From: Flavobacterium coralii
GTDB taxonomy: Bacteria > Bacteroidota > Bacteroidia > Flavobacteriales > Flavobacteriaceae
Reading direction: 5' to 3'
DNA length: 64,000 bases
Assembly: GCF_019891545.1 (NCBI RefSeq)
Contig: NZ_JAHDIU010000009.1
Location: 1 to 64,000 of the forward strand
Below are positions 25,160 through 32,274 of the stretch, piece by piece. The translations under genes and the position numbers were made by a program. Positions within the stretch are counted from its first letter, which is position 1; every line of letters starts with the position of its first letter. The notes below the pieces were generated by a model. That model saw only the letters and a program-made list of their open reading frames with translations, was not told the origin of the DNA and did not search any database.

Positions 25160-27523
25160 TTACAGGTTTAATGCCCTTGCTGCATTTACTTTTGCAGCTT
25201 TAATCTTTCTCCTGAAATAAATGTCATTCGGATTGCCGAAGTATTTATTGATGGTTAACCTTGCCATTAAATAGCTCACAGTTGATTCGGCACCCTGGTT
25301 AAGGTTTACACTGTGCTCTTCAAGGCCATCAAAGCATCCGCCTGTGCACGGGTTATAAATAACCTGTTGCAGGTGGTTGTTACCTAAAAACCAGTTAAAG
25401 GCAATTTCCATCTTGTTAAGGTAATCCTCTTCCTTAAAAATATCATGGAATTTACGAAGTGCCAGTATGGTATAAGCAACATCAATAGGCTGCTCTCCAT
25501 AATGTTCCTTAGCGGTACCTTTAAAGTACCAGCCTTTGTTAGATATTACTTTTATACGCTCACCGTCAAAGATGGTAGTAAGTAAAAAGTCGAAGGATTC
25601 CTTTGCAACATTTTTATATACTTCTTCTCCGGTTATAGCATAGCAAAGCAATAATGCTTCCGGTAACACGCTGTTAGCATAGGTAAGATAGTTTTCAAAC
25701 CATTTCCATTTGCTGTCAGCTTCGTGGCGGTACATCTGTACAAGCCTGTCACCAAACAGTTTTATGTAGATAAGGGTATCAGTATCTTTTACCTGACGGT
25801 TGTAATAGTACAGTCCTTTGATTACAAAAGCCATTGCCCTTGTAGAATAAATGTTCTTGGTAAGCCCCAGTGACTTCTGGAACATAGCTTCCGCTTTCTG
25901 GGAGAATTCAGCAGGCAGTATCTGCGAAAGCGAGATAACATATCCTAAAGCCCACATTGCCCTGCCTGCGCTGTCTTCAAGATTCTCATTACGGTTTTGT
26001 ACGCCAAAATTGGTATTAAAATCTACATAGTTCATAAACCTACCGTCTTTACACTGGCAATGGTCTATAAAGTTAAGGTATATCTCTATATAGGGCAGTA
26101 CACTTTTATCTCTGTGCTGCTTGTAATACTGGCACATGGCTATTAAAGCACGTGCGTTATCATCAAGTGTGTAGCCTGAATTAATATCCGGCCTGTTAAG
26201 CTGGCTGAATTGCAGCATACCGAAATCGGTAGTTAGCCTTTTTATATGGTCAAGGTTTATTTTCGGGTTCCTGTATTGCAGCTTAAGGTTGCCACAGGCT
26301 TTCTGCATCACTTTTGCGTGTGCCACTGCCGAGTTTTCCCAAGCTGTAGGGTTAATTTTATGCAGCCCGTTCAGCATCATGTTGTTGCGAAGGTTTACAT
26401 CAAAAAGCAATGTATTGATGCATTCTGCCAGTTGTTCAGAATTACCAAAATCAAAGGTTAATCCTGTATCGCCGGCAAGCACTTCTTTAGCATGCGGTAT
26501 TGGTGTAGAGATAATGGCACACCCGCAGCTTAGCGCATACGAGAAGGTACCGCTCACAGCCTGATTAGGGTCTTTGCTGGTAAACAGGTAAATGTCCGTC
26601 ATCTGTAAATATTCCAGCAATTCATCTAATGGCACATATTTATTGATGAACTTTACATTTTCTTCCAGCCCAAGTTCCTGTATTTTTTTTATTAACGTTT
26701 CCCGGTATTGTTCACCTTCGTGTAGTACTACAGTAGGATGGGTTTTCCCTATAATTAAAAACAATACTTCAGGAGATTTGTCCACTACTGCAGGCAATGC
26801 CTCAAGTGTGGTTTCAATACTTTTGCCGGAACTTAAAAGCCCGAAAGTAGAAAGTATTTTCCTGCCTTCAAATCCGTATTTATGTTTAAGTTCTGCTTTG
26901 TCAGCATGTGGCACAAGGTGGGTGCCATGAGGTATAACAGCAATTTTATCCTTAGTAGTGCTGTAGTCGCGCAGCAGTATATCTGATGCGTTATTAGTCA
27001 TCACGATAACAGAATCTGCCCTGTCGAGTATATGCTGAACATTCTTCTTCAGATTATCATCAGGGCCGGGCAATACTGTATGGAAAACTACCGTTACCGG
27101 CTTTTTAACCTCCTTAAGAAAATTATTAAAATGCTGCACACCATCTGCAAACAGGCCAAATTCGTGCTGTATAAGAACAGCCCTCAGGTTATCATCTGCA
27201 TTTATGGCCAGTGCAAGTTCTTTATAAGAAGCTTCATCTGATGTATCAAGTTTATACTTAACATCGGGATCCTCATATTCATGCTTCTCGTTAGCATTTT
27301 CAAGCGCGCATATCTTAAGCGAAAACGACTCTACATACTGGTTGTTTAGTGCTTTTATTAAGTCCTGCGAATAAGTTGCTATACCACATTGCCTCGGTGG
27401 AAACGTGGTTAAGAACAATATTTCCGGCAATTTTTCTGTGCCGGAAATATCCTGAGTAGCAAGTTGTTTTAAGTATGTTGTATAGGGTTGCATGTGCTTC
27501 CCTGTGTTTCTCCTGGCTTTCAT
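25160..27523 (-). CDS. GT4-family glycosyltransferase with C-terminal alpha-barrel domain
   Basis: A 787-residue cytoplasmic protein. Residues about 33-410 form a GT-B glycosyltransferase family 4 fold: FPPRQCGIATYS near the N-terminus, then the donor-binding region with FTSKDPNQAVSGTF and the CGCAIIST turn. Residues about 430-780 are helical and tryptophan-rich (ENLEDSAGRAMWALG), resembling an (alpha/alpha)6 barrel of glycoside-processing enzymes. An alternative ATG at 27493 would remove ten residues. The fusion suggests synthesis or trimming of a mannose-type or other polysaccharide. The substrate cannot be named. No partner sugar genes are adjacent. Confidence 0.85.
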   Translation of the reverse strand: MKARRNTGKHMQPYTTYLKQLATQDISGTEKLPEILFLTTFPPRQCGIATYSQDLIKALNNQYVESFSLKICALENANEKHEYEDPDVKYKLDTSDEASYKELALAINADDNLRAVLIQHEFGLFADGVQHFNNFLKEVKKPVTVVFHTVLPGPDDNLKKNVQHILDRADSVIVMTNNASDILLRDYSTTKDKIAVIPHGTHLVPHADKAELKHKYGFEGRKILSTFGLLSSGKSIETTLEALPAVVDKSPEVLFLIIGKTHPTVVLHEGEQYRETLIKKIQELGLEENVKFINKYVPLDELLEYLQMTDIYLFTSKDPNQAVSGTFSYALSCGCAIISTPIPHAKEVLAGDTGLTFDFGNSEQLAECINTLLFDVNLRNNMMLNGLHKINPTAWENSAVAHAKVMQKACGNLKLQYRNPKINLDHIKRLTTDFGMLQFSQLNRPDINSGYTLDDNARALIAMCQYYKQHRDKSVLPYIEIYLNFIDHCQCKDGRFMNYVDFNTNFGVQNRNENLEDSAGRAMWALGYVISLSQILPAEFSQKAEAMFQKSLGLTKNIYSTRAMAFVIKGLYYYNRQVKDTDTLIYIKLFGDRLVQMYRHEADSKWKWFENYLTYANSVLPEALLLCYAITGEEVYKNVAKESFDFLLTTIFDGERIKVISNKGWYFKGTAKEHYGEQPIDVAYTILALRKFHDIFKEEDYLNKMEIAFNWFLGNNHLQQVIYNPCTGGCFDGLEEHSVNLNQGAESTVSYLMARLTINKYFGNPNDIYFRRKIKAAKVNAARALNL

Positions 27524-27589
27524 AGCACTGTGTGTGTTTAGCAGTTTTTTAAAATGGGTGCTGTGTGTTAATACCGCGCTCGTGGTAAA

Positions 27590-27853
27590 TTAGGCGTTGC
27601 TGGTTTTGTTTACCCAGTTATTGGCTCTTTCTTTAGCAGTATTTACAGCATCTTTAGTTTCTGATGGAGCATTCTTATACTCTTTTTCAGCTTTGCGCTG
27701 TAATTCGTTAAGCTTGCCTTTCATGTTGTCTTTAGCTTCTTCAACTGTTTCGCGGAAAGCCCTCTTTTTAGATTTGTTCCTGTACATTAAATAAGCGGCT
27801 CCTGCCAGTGCAGCACCTGCTGCAATACCGATGGCTAATTTTTTATTGTTCAT
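27590..27853 (-). CDS. YtxH-like small membrane-anchored stress-type protein
   Basis: An 87-residue protein: a glycine/alanine-rich transmembrane segment at about residues 6-24 followed by a lysine/glutamate-rich helix, the layout of YtxH-domain proteins. Such proteins are often induced by general stress. No enzymatic residues. It lies 67 bp before the start of the glycosyltransferase in the same direction and may be co-transcribed with it. Confidence 0.7.
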   Translation of the reverse strand: MNNKKLAIGIAAGAALAGAAYLMYRNKSKKRAFRETVEEAKDNMKGKLNELQRKAEKEYKNAPSETKDAVNTAKERANNWVNKTSNA

Positions 27854-28220
27854 AGCTTTTATCTGATTATGTTTTTACTTTATTCAGCTAAATTAGATAA
27901 TCAATATTCAAACAGCAATTTGCTTATATTATATTTAACATACGGCTAATTTGTGTAAGAATTTTAAATTTTAATTAACAAATTTGATTTGTTTGTTGAA
28001 TATTATGCATTTTTTGGGATGACAGCAGATATAGTTTATCCTTATGTTATGTAAAAGTTACATTGTTTATTTTTTGCTATGAAAAATAAGGGGTATTACT
28101 CTTTAATTGTATATTTTTTTAATTGTATATCCCCCTAAAAAATAAGGGTGCCGTTCTGTGTGTAATATTTTTTGTATATTTGCACTGTTTTTAATAAATA
28201 ACAATCAAAATTTTAGTTTC
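27854..28220. promoter_or_regulatory. Long AT-rich control region between the YtxH-like gene and glnN
   Basis: No gene. It holds two nested direct-repeat pairs: AAAAATAAGGG at 28082-28092 and 28138-28148, and TTTAATTGTATAT at 28102-28114 and 28118-28130. All lie just upstream of the glnN -7 box TATATTTG at 28175-28182. The layout is that of operator sites for a nitrogen- or general regulator, which is not identified. Confidence 0.55.
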
Positions 28221-30410
28221 ATGTCCACATTACGTTTTCAGGCTTTAAAAGAGACTGCCGGCAGAAAACCGGTAAAAGTTGAAGAACTTGACAAAAAGTC
28301 GGTTATTTTTGGTAGCAACGTGTTCAATGACAAAGCAATGCGACAATTTTTAACGCCTGAAGCTTACCAGGCCGTGAAAAATGCAATGCAGCATGGAACA
28401 AAAATAGACCGTAAGATTGCCGATTATATCGCCATGGGTATGAAGGAGTGGGCGCTTAGTAAAGGCGTTACACATTATACACACTGGTTCCAGCCGTTAA
28501 CAGGCTCTACTGCCGAAAAGCACGATGCTTTTTTTGAAACATCTTTTGATGGCAGCGACCCGGTAGAAAAATTCGGCGGAAGCCAGCTTGTACAACAGGA
28601 GCCTGATGCATCGAGCTTTCCTAACGGTGGTATAAGAAATACATTTGAAGCCCGCGGTTACACAGCGTGGGACCCAACATCTCCGGCATTTATATATGGT
28701 ACTACGCTATGCATACCTACAGTATTCGTGTCATACACAGGTGAGGCGTTGGACTATAAGACACCTCTTTTAAGGGCACTTAGCGCTGTGGATGATGCTG
28801 CAACAGATGTATGCCGTTATTTTGATAAAAATGTAAAAAAAGTTACTGCTACCTTAGGGTGGGAGCAGGAGTATTTCCTTATAGATGCGGCACTTGCCAA
28901 CTCAAGGCCGGATATTATGATAACAGGCCGCACGCTGTTGGGGCATACCTCTGCAAAAGGGCAGCAGCTTGAAGACCATTACTTTGGTTCTATACCAACA
29001 AGGGTGTTAAACTACATGCGCGACCTTGAGAACGAGTGTATGCTGCTTGGCATACCGGTAAAAACCCGCCACAACGAAGTTGCGCCTAACCAGTTTGAGC
29101 TTGCTCCTATATTTGAAGAGGCCAACCTTGCAGTAGATCACAACTCGCTGCTTATGGATATTATGCAGAAAGTAGCTGAGCGCCACAATTTTAAAGTGCT
29201 GATGCATGAAAAGCCGTTTAAAGGCGTAAACGGCAGTGGTAAGCACAATAACTGGAGTATGGCTACAGATACAGGAGTTAACCTGCTTAGCCCGGGTAAA
29301 ACCCCAATGAGCAACCTGCAATTCCTTACTTTCTTCATCAACACTATTAAAGCAGTTCAGGAGAATGAAGAGTTGCTAAGGGCATCTATTGCTACAGCAT
29401 CTAACGACCACAGGCTTGGCGCTAACGAGGCACCGCCTGCAATTATATCAGTATTTATCGGGCAGCAGCTTACAAAAGTGCTTGAGGAGCTTGAGGGTGT
29501 GTCTTCAGGCAAACTTTCTCCGGAAGAGAAAACCGACCTTAAGCTTAACGTGGTAGGTAAAATTCCGGATGTATTACTTGATAATACTGACAGGAACAGG
29601 ACTTCTCCTTTTGCCTTTACAGGTAATAAGTTCGAATTCCGTGCCGTAGGTTCAAGCGCTAACTGTGCCAATGCAATGACTATTGTTAATGCTATAGTTG
29701 CCAAGCAATTGAGGGACTTTAAGAAAGAGGTTGATGCGCTTATCAGCGATAAAGGCATGAAAAAAGATGATGCCATATTCAACGTACTAAGGGAGTATAT
29801 CAAGCAAACCAAGAATATTTTATTTGAAGGCGACGGCTACAGCGATGAGTGGGAGCAGGAAGCGGCAAAGCGTGGACTGAGTAATAACAAAACAACTCCT
29901 AAAGCGCTTAAGGCCAAAGTTTCTGAAAAATCACTTGCATTGTTTCAGGAACTTAAGGTAATGAACCATGTAGAGGTGGAGGCCCGTTATGAAATTGAAC
30001 TTGAAGAATATACCAAAAAAATACAGATAGAAGGCAGGGTACTGGGTGATATTGCACGCAACCACGTGATACCTACCGCTATCCGTTACCAGAACATCCT
30101 TATCGAGAACGTTAAGGGGCTTAAGGAGATATTCGGGAGCGAGTATGAGTCTATAGGCAGGGAGCAGATAACACTAATCCGTGAAATTTCGGAACACATT
30201 GCAGGAATCAACTCAAAAGTGGAGGAAATGACCGAAGAGCGTAAAAATGCCAACGCACTTGAAAATGCCGAAGCTATGGCAGATGCTTATTGCGAAAAGG
30301 TAAAACCATATTTTGATGTAATAAGAAACCACTGCGACAAGCTGGAGCTATTGGTTGACGACGAAATTTGGACGCTTACCAAATACAGGGAGCTTCTGTT
30401 TACGAGATAA
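28221..30410 (+). CDS. glnN: Glutamine synthetase, type III
   Basis: Makes glutamine from glutamate, ammonia and ATP; cytoplasmic. The 729-residue length is that of GSIII, the form typical of Bacteroidota, rather than the ~470-residue GSI. The start at 28221 is chosen because it gives the normal opening (MSTLRFQALKETAG) and lies downstream of the promoter. Conserved segments include GWEQEYFLID, RHNEVAPNQFELAP, NGSGKHNNWS and NKFEFRAVGSS. It has its own promoter region with repeats and a strong terminator, so is monocistronic and probably nitrogen-regulated. Confidence 0.96.
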   Translation: MSTLRFQALKETAGRKPVKVEELDKKSVIFGSNVFNDKAMRQFLTPEAYQAVKNAMQHGTKIDRKIADYIAMGMKEWALSKGVTHYTHWFQPLTGSTAEKHDAFFETSFDGSDPVEKFGGSQLVQQEPDASSFPNGGIRNTFEARGYTAWDPTSPAFIYGTTLCIPTVFVSYTGEALDYKTPLLRALSAVDDAATDVCRYFDKNVKKVTATLGWEQEYFLIDAALANSRPDIMITGRTLLGHTSAKGQQLEDHYFGSIPTRVLNYMRDLENECMLLGIPVKTRHNEVAPNQFELAPIFEEANLAVDHNSLLMDIMQKVAERHNFKVLMHEKPFKGVNGSGKHNNWSMATDTGVNLLSPGKTPMSNLQFLTFFINTIKAVQENEELLRASIATASNDHRLGANEAPPAIISVFIGQQLTKVLEELEGVSSGKLSPEEKTDLKLNVVGKIPDVLLDNTDRNRTSPFAFTGNKFEFRAVGSSANCANAMTIVNAIVAKQLRDFKKEVDALISDKGMKKDDAIFNVLREYIKQTKNILFEGDGYSDEWEQEAAKRGLSNNKTTPKALKAKVSEKSLALFQELKVMNHVEVEARYEIELEEYTKKIQIEGRVLGDIARNHVIPTAIRYQNILIENVKGLKEIFGSEYESIGREQITLIREISEHIAGINSKVEEMTEERKNANALENAEAMADAYCEKVKPYFDVIRNHCDKLELLVDDEIWTLTKYRELLFTR

Positions 30411-30428
30411 TCGATACATAATACGACC

Positions 30429-30457
30429 AAAGCCACGCACTGCGTGGCTTTTTTTAT
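30429..30457 (+). terminator. Terminator after glnN
   Basis: A stem AAGCCACGCA / TGCGTGGCTT with almost no loop, followed by a T-run. Confidence 0.8.
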
Positions 30458-30501
30458 ACTAAAATTTGTAGTTTTGGAGTTATCCTTACAAATCATCCAT
30501 A

Positions 30502-31266
30502 ATGAAAAAAATCTTTCTGTTATCTGTATTTCTTGGTGCTTGCATAAACATATCGGCGCAGCAAACCTTTACGGCCTATTTTGATTTTGATATTGATGAG
30601 GCAAACAAGCCATCGCAAAAAAACCTGGCTGACTGGATTGCTGAAAATCCATCTGCAAAGGTGCTGAAAGTATATGCATATACAGATACTGTGGGTACAC
30701 CTGAGTATAATATTGCATTATCAAAAAGGCGTGCTGCCTATGCATTAAAACAATTAAATACAGCTAAGGTAGAGATTGCTCCGGATGCAGAAGTGAAAGG
30801 GTTTGGAGAAGAATTTGATTATGCCGCTAACCAGGATGAGAACCGCAAAGTAGTGGTGTATTATGAAAATCCTCAAAAGGAAGTAAAAGCCTTTGCCAAA
30901 GCGGTTCAATCGGCTAAAAAGGGGGATATATTAAAACTGCCTAACCTTAATTTTTATAATAATTCAGACATAATATTAAGGGAGTCCCAGCCCATACTTA
31001 TGGAACTTTTGCAGATACTGAAAGATAACCCGGGGCTTAAAATAGAAATACAGGGGCATATTTGTTGCCAGGAGGTAGAGCAAAACGATGTATCGCTAAG
31101 AAGGGCAGTAGCCATATACCAGTTTCTTATTAACAGTGGTATAGATAAAGACAGGCTGACTTATAAGAGCTTTGGCAGCACAAGGCCGGTATATCCGCTA
31201 CCTGAAAAGAATGAAGAAGAGCGCGTTGCCAACCGCCGCGTAGAAATTATGATAACCGACAATTAA
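30502..31266 (+). CDS. Exported protein with two tandem OmpA-like domains
   Basis: A 254-residue protein with a signal peptide ending near residue 20 (ISAQ). The N-terminal half (FTAYFDFDIDEANKP, then YAYTDTVGTPEYN and NRKVVVYYE) and the C-terminal half (QGHICCQE, SLRRA, NRRVEIMI) each resemble an OmpA peptidoglycan-associating domain. Two domains without a barrel suggest a periplasmic cell-wall-binding protein. The second has CC in place of the usual TD after the glycine-histidine. The stop is 2 bp from the convergent gene, with no terminator between. Confidence 0.82.
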   Translation: MKKIFLLSVFLGACINISAQQTFTAYFDFDIDEANKPSQKNLADWIAENPSAKVLKVYAYTDTVGTPEYNIALSKRRAAYALKQLNTAKVEIAPDAEVKGFGEEFDYAANQDENRKVVVYYENPQKEVKAFAKAVQSAKKGDILKLPNLNFYNNSDIILRESQPILMELLQILKDNPGLKIEIQGHICCQEVEQNDVSLRRAVAIYQFLINSGIDKDRLTYKSFGSTRPVYPLPEKNEEERVANRRVEIMITDN

Positions 31267-31267
31267 A

Positions 31268-31783
31268 TTATATCTTTTTAAGCTGCTGCTTCATCATGGT
31301 TATCTGGTCTTTCAGCATATTGTGCTTGTCCAGTTTTTTAGCCTCGTTAAGTAGTTGTGTGGCTTCCATTTTCCTTCTTTTGGTAAGGGCAATACCCGCA
31401 AGGTTAAGCTTTGCCATTGCCATATCCTGATCCATGTTCAGGCCAAGCTCCACTGCCTTTTTTAGGTGTTTTTCTGCCAGTGTAAGGTTAGTCTGAGAAA
31501 GCATAAGGCCGTTCAGGTAGTTGTAGTACCCCTGTTGTTTGCGAACAAGTGCAGCCTCAGGATTTTTTATTTTGTCGAGTAGTTTTTTAGCGCCGTCAAA
31601 ATCCTGCTTTCTCAGCTTAAAGAAAGCCATTATAATAATCTCGTTCTTAAAGTACAGCAAGATAAACATACCTGCCAGCAGCAGCAGGGCAATGCCGTTA
31701 CCAATGTTTTTATCGGTAAATTGCCATATTGCGGTTATAACTATAAGGGCAGCAAGTATTAATTTTATATTCTTGTTATACAT
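31268..31783 (-). CDS. Membrane protein with TPR-like cytoplasmic tail
   Basis: A 171-residue protein. The ATG at 31783 is used because the upstream extension lacks coding character and overlaps the rpmH promoter. Two hydrophobic segments (about residues 7-22 and 30-47) precede a helical region with TPR-like repeats (AKKLLDKIKNPEAAL, AEKHLKKAVELGL). It has no recognised enzymatic motif. Its promoter would share the divergent region with rpmH. Possible role: scaffold at the inner membrane. Confidence 0.75.
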   Translation of the reverse strand: MYNKNIKLILAALIVITAIWQFTDKNIGNGIALLLLAGMFILLYFKNEIIIMAFFKLRKQDFDGAKKLLDKIKNPEAALVRKQQGYYNYLNGLMLSQTNLTLAEKHLKKAVELGLNMDQDMAMAKLNLAGIALTKRRKMEATQLLNEAKKLDKHNMLKDQITMMKQQLKKI

Positions 31784-31850
31784 AACGGTAATGTTTAATT
31801 TTGCGGTGCAAAGGTAAGAAAATGAATTAAAAATAATTTTACAAAAGCAC

Positions 31851-31880
31851 TTGTGAGTAAAAAAAAGCTTTGTATATTTG
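31851..31880 (+). promoter_or_regulatory. Promoter of rpmH
   Basis: TTG at 31851-31853, a 19-bp spacer and TATATTTG at 31873-31880 form a perfect Bacteroidota promoter, 71 bp before the rpmH ATG. Confidence 0.75.
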
Positions 31881-31951
31881 CACTCGGTTTTGGAATAAGT
31901 GTTCCTGATGCCCTTAAAAGACATTACATTAAGATTTAAAGATACAAAGCA

Positions 31952-32113
31952 ATGAGTAAGAGAACGTTTCAACCATCAAAAAGAAAAAGAAGGAACAAGC
32001 ACGGTTTCATGGAAAGAATGGCTTCTGCCAACGGTAGGAAGGTGCTTGCTCGCAGAAGGGCTAAAGGAAGGCATAAACTAACAGTTTCTAGCGAACCAAG
32101 GCATAAAAAATAA
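31952..32113 (+). CDS. rpmH: 50S ribosomal protein L34
   Basis: A 53-residue, highly basic ribosomal protein opening [19 protein letters not shown], the L34 signature, and ending with basic residues. In many bacteria rpmH sits near dnaA and the origin, but here the neighbours are carB and an OmpA gene, so no origin is implied. It has its own promoter and a terminator. Confidence 0.97.
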   Translation: MSKRTFQPSKRKRRNKHGFMERMASANGRKVLARRRAKGRHKLTVSSEPRHKK

Positions 32114-32135
32114 TGTTTTATAACAAAGCATACAT

Positions 32136-32171
32136 AAAGGTGTTACTTTAATAAGGGTAACGCCTTTTTTT
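32136..32171 (+). terminator. Terminator after rpmH
   Basis: AAAGGTGTTAC pairs with GTAACGCCTTT around a loop of about 9 nt, followed by a T-run. Confidence 0.75.
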
Positions 32172-32228
32172 ATACCATATAAAATCTGTAACCCCTGCCA
32201 ACGGCGGGGCATTTTTTAAAATAAATAC

Positions 32229-32236
32229 TAACTTTG
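32229..32236 (+). promoter_or_regulatory. -7 box of carB
   Basis: TAACTTTG matches TAnnTTTG, 38 bp before the carB ATG. No -33 TTG at the right spacing. Confidence 0.5.
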
Positions 32237-32274
32237 TATTCATAAAGTAATAACTACAACTACAACAACACAAA

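Noticed and set aside
29357-29812. Antisense frame of 151 codons in glnN
   Set aside because: Complete overlap with glutamine synthetase and no recognisable domain.
31784-31972. N-terminal extension of the TPR membrane protein
   Set aside because: It runs through the divergent rpmH promoter and start and lacks coding character; the ATG at 31783 is preferred.
31952-32113. Replication origin next to rpmH
   Set aside because: Neither dnaA nor clusters of DnaA boxes accompany rpmH here; it only sits next to carB and an OmpA-domain gene.
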